Source: Spirochaetaceae bacterium
GTDB taxonomy: Bacteria > Spirochaetota > Spirochaetia > Treponematales > Breznakiellaceae
Assembly: GCA_031256815.1 (NCBI GenBank)
Contig: JAIRPU010000015.1
Span: forward strand, 1-22,978
DNA: 22,978 nucleotides
Direction: 5' to 3'
A program made the translations under genes and the position numbers. Positions 1 to 7,507 of this stretch are shown one piece after another. Position 1 is the first letter of the stretch. Each line of letters starts with the position of its first letter. A model generated the notes under the pieces. The model was not told the origin of the DNA. It did no database searches and saw only the letters and a list, made by a program, of their open reading frames with translations.

Positions 1-656
1 CCCGGCGGGTATTTCAAAATACGCTCCATTCGCTCTAGATGTTCATTGACATCTTCGGCTTTAGCCTGTCTTTTGACTTCTACCGCCATTGCCCATTCGG
101 TGTTCACCAGCAGAATGTCCACTTCCGCTTTTATTATGTTCTTTTCATCGTAAACCGGAAGCCGCCGGTATGACCTTTGCTTGTCATATTCGGGAAACTT
201 TTCCCACAGGTTCGCGGCGACCAGTATTTCGACCAGCTCGCCTATGGACTGATTAAGGCCGCCGACATTTTTGGCAAGTCTTTTCATAACAATTTGAGTC
301 TCTTTCTGACTAATGCTCAGTTCATTCATCGTCTTCTCGGTCTCCTCATGGGCCTTCTGAGTCTCTTTAATAGCCTGTTCGGTTTCTCGATGGGCCTTCT
401 GAGTCTCTTTAATAGCCTGTTCGGTTTCCCGATGGGCCTTCTGAGTCTCTTTAATAGCCTGTTCGAGTTCTTTATGGGTCGATTTAATCGCCTGTTCGAG
501 TTCTTTATGGGCTTTTCCGATTTCGTCAATGGTCGCCCATACATCCTCCAGCGTTACCTTTTTGGCTGTTTTGGGGGCGGCGGCTTTTGCCGTTTTTTTT
601 GCGGTTTTTTTCGTTGTTGTGCCGCCAGCTTTGCGGACTGTTTTTGCTGTGGGCAT
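1..656 (-). CDS. Coiled-coil PD-(D/E)XK nuclease-like protein (3' end outside window)
   Basis: The reading frame runs off the left edge, leaving about 218 residues. The ATG at 656 follows a good GGAGG ribosome site. Visible domains in order: a Lys/Ala-rich basic tail (residues 1-33), a long heptad-like coiled coil (about 36-125) built from near-identical 14-residue units (ETEQAIKETQKAHR), and a C-terminal globular part (about 130 onward). That part carries E140, then AEVD (D180), 12 residues, then E193-V-K195, the D...ExK arrangement of PD-(D/E)XK nuclease folds. Similar coiled-coil plus ExK proteins are usually annotated as hypothetical or DUF3782-like. Nuclease activity is inferred from the motif only. 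The basic tail could bind nucleic acid. The protein is transcribed away from the neighbouring GC-rich island. A DNA methyltransferase fragment lies at the other edge of the window, but nothing links the two. Confidence 0.8.
   Translation of the reverse strand, partial: MPTAKTVRKAGGTTTKKTAKKTAKAAAPKTAKKVTLEDVWATIDEIGKAHKELEQAIKSTHKELEQAIKETQKAHRETEQAIKETQKAHRETEQAIKETQKAHEETEKTMNELSISQKETQIVMKRLAKNVGGLNQSIGELVEILVAANLWEKFPEYDKQRSYRRLPVYDEKNIIKAEVDILLVNTEWAMAVEVKRQAKAEDVNEHLERMERILKYPP
348..506 (-). repeat. 42-bp in-frame tandem repeat inside the coiled-coil gene
   Basis: Units begin at ATGGGCC on the plus strand at 348, 390 and 432 (exactly 42 bp apart). A degenerate unit starts at 474 and a 33-bp unit ends at 506. 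Each 42-bp unit encodes 14 residues, two heptads, so a change in copy number keeps both the reading frame and the coiled-coil register. The three left units are nearly identical at the DNA level, which suggests recent expansion. Confidence 0.85.
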
Positions 657-1318
657 ATTTCTTCCTCCGTTACTGCAATTCAATATAGCGTAAAATTCCG
701 GCGCTGCCTATATCTTATGTTTTTGCGGGTAACATCGCAGGCGGCCGTGCCTTTTTGCAGACCGCGGTTGGCGATAAAGCCTCGCGAAGCGCGCTTCCAC
801 CCCACGCCCGCCACGGCAGCCCGCAGGCGGCCTCCAACACCAGCCTCCGCGGCCTGCGTGCAGACCCGCGCGGGCGGCCTGTCAACAAAGGCCTGTTTCC
901 CAAGCCCGCCCGCGAAGCGGGCGGGGCAGCCTGCGGCTGTTGCAAACGCGCAAGCGATTGAAGCGGAATTTGCAAGCGAAGCGCAGCAAATTGGAGCGGA
1001 AAGCGTGGCGCGTACGGCGGGATAAAACCCGCCTCCATTTGCCGGATATTGCCACCTTATCCTGCGCCAGCGCGTGCCACCGTGGTTATCTACGCCCTTT
1101 CGGGCGCACCCACGGCGCGGTTTTTGCCGGAGGCTGGCACCTGGTTCTGCGCCGGCGCTTGCCACCGGCAAAAGCGCAATGCGCTTTTGCCGGCTGTAGG
1201 TTAAGGCCGCCGCAGGCGGCAGCCGGCACTTTCGTCGCCGGCAAAAATGCGCCCAAAACACCGCGCCGGTTTAATAATTTTTTCCAATTAGGAATTGCAG
1301 GCGGCGTGTACATTTATG
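657..1318 (+). repeat. GC-rich hairpin-rich island, copy 1 of a three-copy element
   Basis: No convincing gene lies in these roughly 660 bases. The open frames here run in several overlapping frames on both strands, as expected of GC-rich DNA, and show no recognisable domain. The shared core lies at 942-1005 (starting GCAAACGCGCAAGCGATTG) and the shared terminus GGCAAAAATGCGCCCAAAA at about 1240-1258. A block at 1266-1296 (TTTAATAATTTTTTCCAATT and onward) also matches the flank of copy 2. A 9-bp inverted pair, CTGCAATTC at 673-681 and GAATTGCAG at 1292-1300, brackets the island. The terminus faces the polyol-operon promoter at 1319. Confidence 0.7.
1165..1193. repeat. Perfect 14-bp hairpin of the CCGGCAAAAGCGC family
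   Basis: The arms CCGGCAAAAGCGCA (1165-1178) and TGCGCTTTTGCCGG (1180-1193) are separated by one base. The same stem, with the last pair changed, appears twice in island copy 2 (13241-13271 and 13381-13411). Shortened relatives occur in copy 3. Confidence 0.85.
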
Positions 1319-1347
1319 TTGACAGACATTAATTAAGGTGCTAGAAT
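1319..1347 (+). promoter_or_regulatory. Sigma-70-type promoter of the polyol operon
   Basis: TTGACA at 1319-1324, a 17-bp spacer, then TAGAAT at 1342-1347: a consensus -35 and a one-mismatch -10. Predicted transcription start is near 1354. It is the only strong promoter seen ahead of the seven-gene plus-strand operon. An inverted repeat follows immediately downstream. Confidence 0.75.
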
Positions 1348-1362
1348 TTACAAACTAACAGT

Positions 1363-1388
1363 GGCAATCGTTGCCGCAAACGATTGCC
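1363..1388. promoter_or_regulatory. Inverted-repeat operator candidate for the polyol operon
   Basis: A perfect 10-bp inverted repeat: GGCAATCGTT (1363-1372), six bases, AACGATTGCC (1379-1388). It starts about 9 bases after the predicted transcription start, a position where a repressor would block initiation or early elongation. The half-site AACGATT resembles LacI/GalR-type half-sites, but no regulator gene is present in the window. An RNA hairpin role is equally possible. Confidence 0.55.
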
Positions 1389-1390
1389 GA

Positions 1391-1480
1391 ATGGTTAGAG
1401 GTGCAGAATGGGCATTAGTAGAAAACTTAAAGATTCGTAAAGAGGTAGCAGAAAATTATACCTTGTGTTATGGGAATTGA
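1391..1480 (+). CDS. Possible 29-residue leader ORF overlapping the xylulokinase start
   Basis: ATG at 1391 opens a 29-codon frame (begins MVRGAEWALVENLKIRK) ending with TGA at 1478-1480, 11 bases inside the usual xylulokinase start at 1470. The frame stays open upstream back to a stop at 1334. The upstream ATG lacks a good ribosome site. A nested alternative at 1408-1440 (MGISRKLKDS) has GAGGT five bases upstream. It could be a leader peptide, a remnant, or chance. I do not recognise the peptide. Confidence 0.25.
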   Translation: MVRGAEWALVENLKIRKEVAENYTLCYGN

Positions 1481-2951
1481 TTTGGGGACGGCAAGTGTTA
1501 AAGCGCTGATTGTTGACTCGCAGGGCGGAATTTGCGCTCAGGCCGGACGCGGTTACTCTTTTAAGAGTCCGCGCTATGGCTGGGCGGAGCAGAATTGCGA
1601 TGAATGGTATGAAGCGGTTTGCGAAGTTTCGCGCAAGGCGCTTTCCGCATTTAAAGGCAGCGCACAGCAGATAAAAGCGGTAGCGCTTTCCGGCCAGATG
1701 CATGGCCTTGTCCCGCTTGACGGTAATTTTACGCCGGTTAGAAACGCAATTTTGCATTGCGATGCGCGTTCCGCAGCGGAAGTGCGCTTTCTTGCCGGAT
1801 TTTGCGCCGAAAAACGGCTTTCTATAGCGGATTTTAACTCTGTTTACACAGGGTTTTTGCTGCCGTCCCTGCTCTGGCTGCGCGAAAATGAACCTCAAAA
1901 TTACGCTAAAATTCGTCATGTTTGCCTGCCAAAAGATTATGTAAACTGCAAACTTACAGGAGAATTAGGCTCTGATATTTCGGACGCCTCCGGGACTCTT
2001 GCATTTGATATTGAAAATTTTTGCTGGTCAAAACAGGCGCTTTCCGCGCTTGAAATACCGGAAGAGTGGTTTCCTCCCTGCAAAAGCGCGGCAGAAGCGC
2101 TTGGGCTTATAAGCGCGAAAGCGGCGGAGGCGACCGGGCTTTGCGCCGGAACGCCCGTAGCGCATGGCGGCGCTGACCAGGTTATGCAGGCATTGGGAAA
2201 TGGCGCCGTATCTCCTGGAGACGCCACATTGAACATAGGCAGCAGCGCCCAGATATGCTTTCAGAGCGGCGCGCCTGTAAAGGGAGCCGCGGCAGCGCTT
2301 AACACGTTTTGCGGATTTGAACGCGGCGCATGGATTACAATGGGGGCAATGATGAGCGCCGGAATCTCCATGCGCTGGTTTGCCGAAAATATCGCGCCGC
2401 CCGGCGTGAATTTTGCCGCGCTGGATGCCCAGGCAGCGCAGCTTCCGGCAGGTTCGGAGGGGCTGTTTTTTCATCCATATTTGAATGGAGAACGAAGCCC
2501 CCACATGAACAGCGCGCTGCGCGGCGCATGGACAGGCCTGAGTTTTTCTACCGGTATGCCGCATCTTGCCCGCGCTATTATGGAAGGCGTTGCGTATTCT
2601 CTTGCCTGGTGCATGGAAAGCTGCGCGGAGTTTGGACTTGGCGCGTCTGAATTTATTGTTTCCGGAGGGGGAGCGCAAAGCGTTTTATGGCGTCAAATAC
2701 TTGCCGATGTCTTTGGCTCTCCGTTAAAAATTGCCGAAGTAAGCGAGCAGGCGGCGTTTGGCGCGGCGATAACCGCTGCGGCTCAAGCCGGTTTTTTTGG
2801 CTCGGCGGGCGAGGCATCGCGCGCTATGGCGCGTTACAAGCCGGAGCGGGTCGAGCCGGATAAAAAACGCGCCGCATTTTACAAAGAACAGTTTTTAAAG
2901 TTTAAGGCGCTTGGAAAAATGCTTAATGGTTTTTATGAAGATAAATTTTAG
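1470..2951 (+). CDS. xylB: Xylulokinase (FGGY family carbohydrate kinase)
   Basis: Phosphorylates D-xylulose (or a close ketopentose) with ATP to give xylulose 5-phosphate for the pentose phosphate pathway; cytoplasmic. The 493 residues match the usual length. Visible motifs: the N-terminal ATPase-fold strand MGIDLGTASVK, the xylulokinase-typical SGQMHG (74-79), GGAD with the likely catalytic Asp236, and the second FGGY signature GGGAQSVLWRQILADVFG near the C-terminus. The ATG at 1470 removes the first residues of strand one, and the only good ribosome site (GAGGT, 1442-1446) is 23 bases upstream. ATT at 1455 is in frame, 8 bases after that site, and would give an N-terminus of the usual length. 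The true start may therefore be ATT 1455. First gene of the polyol operon; its product is the entry point for xylitol or arabitol carbon. Confidence 0.9.
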   Translation: MGIDLGTASVKALIVDSQGGICAQAGRGYSFKSPRYGWAEQNCDEWYEAVCEVSRKALSAFKGSAQQIKAVALSGQMHGLVPLDGNFTPVRNAILHCDARSAAEVRFLAGFCAEKRLSIADFNSVYTGFLLPSLLWLRENEPQNYAKIRHVCLPKDYVNCKLTGELGSDISDASGTLAFDIENFCWSKQALSALEIPEEWFPPCKSAAEALGLISAKAAEATGLCAGTPVAHGGADQVMQALGNGAVSPGDATLNIGSSAQICFQSGAPVKGAAAALNTFCGFERGAWITMGAMMSAGISMRWFAENIAPPGVNFAALDAQAAQLPAGSEGLFFHPYLNGERSPHMNSALRGAWTGLSFSTGMPHLARAIMEGVAYSLAWCMESCAEFGLGASEFIVSGGGAQSVLWRQILADVFGSPLKIAEVSEQAAFGAAITAAAQAGFFGSAGEASRAMARYKPERVEPDKKRAAFYKEQFLKFKALGKMLNGFYEDKF

Positions 2952-2980
2952 ATGGCAAATAATGTCTGTGGAACAAAGGG

Positions 2981-3002
2981 GCGGCTGCCGGTTTGCAGCC
3001 GC
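2981..3002 (+). repeat. Intercistronic hairpin between xylB and the ABC ATPase gene
   Basis: A perfect 8-bp stem, GCGGCTGC (2981-2988) and GCAGCCGC (2995-3002), with a 6-base loop and no T-run after it. It is more likely an mRNA processing or stability element than a full terminator. Similar CGGCTGC/GCAGCCG stems occur at 6635-6654 and, with one changed pair, at 20665-20686. Confidence 0.6.
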
Positions 3003-3026
3003 TGATACTAAATATTGGAGTTCAAA

Positions 3027-4550
3027 ATGGAAGATCTGATTTTTGAATGTAAGGGAATATCGAAGGCGTTTGGCGGCACACAGGCGCTGGACAGCGTTGA
3101 GTTAAAAGTTGGAAAAGGCGAAGTTCACGCGCTTTTGGGTGAAAACGGCGCAGGTAAATCTACGCTTATGAAGTGTGTTATCGGTCTGCACAAACCGGAT
3201 TCCGGCGAAATGTTTTTTGAAGGAAGGCCATACACGGCGCATGGCCCGGCGGAGGCAATCGAAGCCGGTATTTCTATGATACATCAGGAACTAAACCCTG
3301 AACCTCATCTTACAATAGCCGAAAGCATATTTCTGGGACGCGAAGACACCCACAAGGGTACGCCCATACTCAATAAAAAACAAACGGAGCAGCGCGCGCA
3401 GACAATACTCAATAAATTCGATTTTAACAAAAAAGCAAGTTCGCTTATGGAGGAGCTTACCCTTGCCGAAGTTCAAATGATAGAAATTATACGCGCGGTT
3501 TCGTGTAATGCGCGGCTTATCATTATGGACGAGCCAACTTCGTCATTGGACAGTGAAGAGACGAATCATCTTTTTCGTACAATACGCGACCTAAAATCGA
3601 AAGGCGCTTCGATAATTTATATTTCGCACCGCATGGAAGAAATATTTGAAATTTGCGATAAAGTTTCGATATTCCGGGACGGTAAATACATCGATACCTG
3701 CCTTATAAAAGACGTAGGCAAAGATGAACTTATCTCAAAAATGGTTGGGCGCGAGGTAAAAAATGTATTTCCAAAAGTGGATTGTCCGGCAGGCAATGTA
3801 GCGCTTCGTGTTGAAGGGCTTTCCGGCAAAGGTTTTTCCGACGTTAGTTTTGAAGTGCGCGCCGGCGAAATACTTGGCTTTTCCGGACTTGTAGGCTCCG
3901 GCCGCAGCGAGACGGTGCGCGGCATCTTTGGACTTGACCCAATTTTTGCCGGAAAAATATACATAAAAGGCGTTGAAACGGTAATAAAAAATCCGGCGGA
4001 CGCGATAAGAAAGGGTATTTGTATGGTAAACGAAGACCGGAAGCTGTTCGGGCTTTGTTTGCAGAGGTCATTACGCGAAAACATTTCTCTGCCTAACCTT
4101 CCGGCGCGGCATCCGGGGATAGTTATAAATCAAAAAAAAGAAACGCAGGAAACACAGGATGTTGCAAAAACGCTGACGGTAAAAGCGGCGAGCATAGAAA
4201 GCGAGGCGTATTCACTTTCCGGCGGCAATCAGCAGAAGGTCGTTATTGCAAAATGGATTATGGCCGAGCCGCGTATTCTGATTTTGGACGAGCCTACACG
4301 CGGCGTAGACGTTGGCGCAAAGGCAGAGATTCACAGCCTTATGTGTAGATTTGCGGCGGAAGGGCTTGCAGTAATAATGATTTCGTCTGAATTGCCGGAG
4401 GTAATGGGGATGAGCGACCGGATTCTTGTGTTCCACGAAGGAAAAACGATGGGCATTGTAAAACGCGAAGATATTTTAAGCGGTAAAGAGACGCAGGAAA
4501 CGATTCTTGCGCGTGAATTTGGCCAATATGGTAAGGGTAAACAGGAATAA
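3027..4550 (+). CDS. Sugar/polyol ABC transporter ATP-binding protein (RbsA/XylG/MglA type)
   Basis: Energises import of the sugar or polyol captured by the binding protein; peripheral on the inner face of the membrane. From ATG 3027 it has 507 residues, typical of the two-domain CUT2 ATPases. Domain 1: Walker A GENGAGKST (38-46), a reduced signature LTLAEVQ (144-150), Walker B LIIMDEP. Domain 2: degenerate Walker A GLVGSGRSE (287-295), signature LSGGNQQ (397-403), Walker B LILDEPTRG. The degenerate second P-loop is normal for RbsA-type proteins. ATG 3027 is chosen because GGAG lies six bases before it; a TTG at 3015 is in frame but precedes that site. Confidence 0.95.
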   Translation: MEDLIFECKGISKAFGGTQALDSVELKVGKGEVHALLGENGAGKSTLMKCVIGLHKPDSGEMFFEGRPYTAHGPAEAIEAGISMIHQELNPEPHLTIAESIFLGREDTHKGTPILNKKQTEQRAQTILNKFDFNKKASSLMEELTLAEVQMIEIIRAVSCNARLIIMDEPTSSLDSEETNHLFRTIRDLKSKGASIIYISHRMEEIFEICDKVSIFRDGKYIDTCLIKDVGKDELISKMVGREVKNVFPKVDCPAGNVALRVEGLSGKGFSDVSFEVRAGEILGFSGLVGSGRSETVRGIFGLDPIFAGKIYIKGVETVIKNPADAIRKGICMVNEDRKLFGLCLQRSLRENISLPNLPARHPGIVINQKKETQETQDVAKTLTVKAASIESEAYSLSGGNQQKVVIAKWIMAEPRILILDEPTRGVDVGAKAEIHSLMCRFAAEGLAVIMISSELPEVMGMSDRILVFHEGKTMGIVKREDILSGKETQETILAREFGQYGKGKQE

Positions 4551-4626
4551 ATGATGTTTTGCGTCTTGTTTATAAAAGCCGGGGCGCGTAAACGTTTTAA
4601 AGTAATCTATTTTAGAGGAGATATAT

Positions 4627-5604
4627 ATGGCGGAGTTGAATAAAAGCAGGTTGTTTGGAATGGACCAGACGGAGTTGAACCTTTTTATGCGGCGTTATGG
4701 CATTGGTTTTGTAATGCTGCTTATGATTGCCGTGCTGTCCATAGCCAGTCCGGCGTTCAGAACAACGGACAATGTGCTTTCTGTGTTGCTGCAGGTGTCG
4801 ATTAACGGAATCCTGTCGCTTGGAATGGTTTTTGTTATGATAGCCGGCGGTATCGATATTTCGATAGGCTCTATGCTGGCGCTTACCAGTTCCGTTGCCG
4901 GTATGGTTCTTTTAAAAACAGGCAGCATTACACTGACTATTTTAATATCTGTTGCGGCAACGGCGCTTGCCGGCCTTATGAACGGGCTGCTTGTTGCAAA
5001 ATTCAAGATGTTCCCGTTTGTGGTAACGCTGGCAACTCAGCTCGTTTTCCGCGGCGCAGGGTATTTTGTAACCGGCGGCTATGCGCGTTCTATTGAAGTG
5101 CCGCAGTTTAAAATTATAGGCACCGGCCGGCTTTTTGGCGTTGTGCCATACCCAATCATCATTTTTCTTGGCGTGGCGGTACTTGCGTTCATTGTGCTGC
5201 ACTGGACAAAACTTGGACGCTACTGTTATGCCACCGGCGGAAATGTAAACGCGGCTACGGCTTCCGGCGTAAACGTGCCAAAAACGCTTATAATGACCTA
5301 TGTAATTTCCGGAATTTGCTGCGGAATAGCGGGCATAATCATGACCAGCCGAATAAACGCTTCGCAGCCAAACAGCGGTATTGGTTACGAAACCGATGCA
5401 ATAGCCGCCTGTGTAATCGGCGGAACTTCGTTTGCCGGCGGCATAGGCACAATTCCCGGCACGATTATCGGCATAATCATAATAGGGCTTATATATAACG
5501 GCATGAATTTGCTTGGGATTAGCTCTTACTGGCAGACTATTATGAAGGGGCTGCTCATCGTTGTAGCCGTTATGCTCGATATGCTTCTGCACAGAAAAAA
5601 ATAG
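4627..5604 (+). CDS. Sugar/polyol ABC transporter permease (RbsC type)
   Basis: Integral membrane channel subunit of the polyol importer, 325 residues, the usual RbsC length, with about eight to ten hydrophobic segments of the BPD_transp_2 family. Recognisable family stretches are GMVFVMIAGGIDISIGSM (about residues 60-80) and the late GGTSFAGGIGTIPGT loop. Start: ATG 4627 with AGGAG about six bases upstream. The 76-base gap from the ATPase gene holds no other feature I can identify. Acts with the ATPase upstream and the lipoprotein downstream. Confidence 0.95.
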   Translation: MAELNKSRLFGMDQTELNLFMRRYGIGFVMLLMIAVLSIASPAFRTTDNVLSVLLQVSINGILSLGMVFVMIAGGIDISIGSMLALTSSVAGMVLLKTGSITLTILISVAATALAGLMNGLLVAKFKMFPFVVTLATQLVFRGAGYFVTGGYARSIEVPQFKIIGTGRLFGVVPYPIIIFLGVAVLAFIVLHWTKLGRYCYATGGNVNAATASGVNVPKTLIMTYVISGICCGIAGIIMTSRINASQPNSGIGYETDAIAACVIGGTSFAGGIGTIPGTIIGIIIIGLIYNGMNLLGISSYWQTIMKGLLIVVAVMLDMLLHRKK

Positions 5605-5624
5605 GCAAAGCCGGATAACATCGT

Positions 5625-5670
5625 CTTAACCTCATTTTGAGTTAAGAATATATTTAGGGGTAAAGACCCC
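5625..5670 (+). repeat. Two small hairpins just before the binding-protein gene
   Basis: Stem 1: CTTAAC (5625-5630) pairs with GTTAAG (5641-5646), extended by TCA/TGA near the loop. Stem 2: GGGG (5657-5660) pairs with CCCC (5667-5670) immediately before the AAAGGAG ribosome site. They may set mRNA processing or translation of the binding protein, which such operons usually need in excess. Functional role is inferred. Confidence 0.45.
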
Positions 5671-5684
5671 AAAGGAGTTTCGAT

Positions 5685-6626
5685 TTGAAGAAACAAATAT
5701 TAACTTTTGCGGGGCTTTTGCTCTGCATGGCTTTCTTGGCGGGCTGCGCCAAGAAAGCTTCGGGTCCGGTTATTGGATATATCTGCAAAAATACAACAGA
5801 TACATTCGCAATCGGATATAACAATGCGGCTCGCGCAAAGCTCGACGGTCTTAAAGCGGCTGGAACTATTTCGGACTGGTATTTTTACGACGGGCAGAGC
5901 GATCCTGTAACGCAGATTGCGCTTATGGACACCGCGGTAACGCAGGGGTGCAACTACATTGTCTTCCTGCCGGCAGAGGCGGCCGGTTCCGCGCCGGTGC
6001 TTGACAAGGCAAAAGAAAAGAACATTCCGATTATCGTTGTTAATTCGCGCACAACCAACACGGACGCGCTTGCCACAGCTTATGTCGGCTCAAACGATGT
6101 GCAGGCCGGCGAAATGATGGCTCAGTTTGTTATCGAGCAGATTCCGCAGGGCGGCGGCTGGGGACACATCCAGGGGCCAATCGGCAACTCTGCTCAGCTT
6201 GAAAGAGGGCAGGGCATCCATAACATTCTGGACACAAACGCGGCATGGAAGATGCTGGACGAGCAGCCGGGTAACTGGCTGGGCGAAATTGCCACGCGCT
6301 TTGCCGAAGACTGGCGGACAAAATACGGGACGGGGCTTAACGCGATTATTTGCGACAACGACGATATGTCAAGCGCCGCACAGAATGTTATGAACGCCGC
6401 AGGCCGTTCCGACATAATCTGCATTGGCGTAGACGGCAATCCTGGCCCTCTTAGCATGATAAAGTCTGGCGACCTTAAAGCGACAATTTATCAGGACGGG
6501 ATAGGACAGGTTTCAAAAGGCATAGACCTTGTTATTGACCTTATAGGCGGCAAACCGGTTCCAAAAGAGTCATGGATAGATTTTGTGCTTATTACAAAAG
6601 ATAACGTTGATCAATATTTGAATTAG
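5685..6626 (+). CDS. Polyol/sugar ABC transporter substrate-binding lipoprotein (RbsB fold)
   Basis: Captures the substrate outside the cytoplasmic membrane and delivers it to the permease. 313 residues. Signal peptide with lipobox LAGC and lipidated Cys21, so it is tethered to a membrane. The rest is a peripheral-binding-protein 4 (RbsB) type fold: GYICKNTTDTFAIGYNNAA near the N-terminus, a hinge region with GSNDVQAGEMM, and VDGNPGPLSMIKSGDLKATIYQD in the C-lobe. The start is TTG 5685, with GGAG seven bases upstream; no better ATG restores the signal peptide. The ligand cannot be read from sequence. The neighbouring dehydrogenases and kinases suggest an alditol such as xylitol, arabitol, sorbitol or mannitol. 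Confidence 0.92.
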   Translation: MKKQILTFAGLLLCMAFLAGCAKKASGPVIGYICKNTTDTFAIGYNNAARAKLDGLKAAGTISDWYFYDGQSDPVTQIALMDTAVTQGCNYIVFLPAEAAGSAPVLDKAKEKNIPIIVVNSRTTNTDALATAYVGSNDVQAGEMMAQFVIEQIPQGGGWGHIQGPIGNSAQLERGQGIHNILDTNAAWKMLDEQPGNWLGEIATRFAEDWRTKYGTGLNAIICDNDDMSSAAQNVMNAAGRSDIICIGVDGNPGPLSMIKSGDLKATIYQDGIGQVSKGIDLVIDLIGGKPVPKESWIDFVLITKDNVDQYLN

Positions 6627-6634
6627 GCGTTTTA

Positions 6635-6654
6635 ACCGGCTGCTTGCAGCCGGT
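6635..6654 (+). repeat. Hairpin downstream of the binding-protein gene
   Basis: Perfect 9-bp stem ACCGGCTGC (6635-6643) and GCAGCCGGT (6646-6654) with a two-base loop and no T-run. It sits nine bases after the stop codon, a common place for stems that protect binding-protein mRNA from 3' decay. Confidence 0.6.
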
Positions 6655-6681
6655 AAGCATTGGAACAGACAGGAGAAATCT

Positions 6682-7449
6682 ATGAGTTATCTGGATGAAC
6701 TATTTGGCTTAAAAGGAAAAACAGCGCTTGTTACAGGCGGCGGACGGGGGATAGGCCAGACCGTTGCGCTTGGGCTTGCAAAAGCCGGTGCGGAAATAGC
6801 GATAATTTCACGCAGCGGCGCGGACGAAACCGTTAAGCTCATCGAAAAAGAAGGCGGAAAGGCTTACAGTCTTATTGCCGATGTAACAAAAGAAGCGGAT
6901 GTCGACAAGGCAATGGCGGAAATTATAAAACGCTCAAAACGGCTTGATGTAGTGTTTAATAATGCCGGAGTTTGTATTCACAAGAGTACGCTGGAAGCCA
7001 GCATTGCCGAATGGCGTGAGGTTATCGACATCAATTTAACAGGCGAATATATAGTTGCGCGCGCCGCCGGCCGTGTAATGATAGAACATAAAATCGAAGG
7101 AAGCATTATCAATATGGCTTCAATGTCCGGTACCATTGTAAATATTCCGCAATGGCAGGCGTCCTACAACGCATCCAAGGCGGGCGTTATTCACATGACC
7201 CGTTCACTTGCGGTGGAATGGTGCGAACACGGTATTCGTGTAAACAGCCTTTCGCCAGGCTACATAGCAACGCCGATGAGTGTGGATACTCCGGCCGAAT
7301 TAAAAAATGCATGGATGCCGCTTATCCCTCAGCACAGGATGGGCAAACCGGAAGAACTTGTGGGGGCGGTTATCTATCTTGCCTCCGGCAAATCGGGTTA
7401 TACATCGGGTAGCGACTTAATTGTTGATGGCTGTTATACTTGTTTCTAA
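6682..7449 (+). CDS. SDR family polyol/ketose oxidoreductase
   Basis: Classical short-chain dehydrogenase of 255 residues, full length. Cofactor loop TGGGRGIG (18-25), NNAG (93-96), Asn118, Ser147, catalytic Tyr162 and Lys166 (YNASK), and a C-terminus ending SDLIVDGCYTCF, seen in gluconate 5-dehydrogenase, mannitol dehydrogenase and sorbose-reductase-like SDRs. Arg44 after the second strand (ISRSG) hints at NADP(H) preference, which is an inference. Probably interconverts an alditol and a ketose (for example arabitol or mannitol with xylulose or fructose). Start ATG 6682 with AGGAG upstream. It sits between the transporter and a second, zinc-type dehydrogenase, so the operon has two unrelated redox enzymes. 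Confidence 0.88.
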   Translation: MSYLDELFGLKGKTALVTGGGRGIGQTVALGLAKAGAEIAIISRSGADETVKLIEKEGGKAYSLIADVTKEADVDKAMAEIIKRSKRLDVVFNNAGVCIHKSTLEASIAEWREVIDINLTGEYIVARAAGRVMIEHKIEGSIINMASMSGTIVNIPQWQASYNASKAGVIHMTRSLAVEWCEHGIRVNSLSPGYIATPMSVDTPAELKNAWMPLIPQHRMGKPEELVGAVIYLASGKSGYTSGSDLIVDGCYTCF

Positions 7450-7507
7450 ATCAAATTTATGTACCGGCAATGCAAAATTGCGGTAAAACTATTAGGAGAC
7501 GCACTAA

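Noticed and set aside
177..1025. 282-codon plus-strand open frame
   Set aside because: Its first half is antisense to the coiled-coil gene repeats and its second half lies in the GC-rich island; the predicted peptide is repetitive and Phe/Leu- then Ala/Arg-rich, with no domain.
4695..5592. Minus-strand open frames opposite the permease gene
   Set aside because: Shadows of a clear RbsC-type permease; hydrophobic codon bias in the sense strand generates them.
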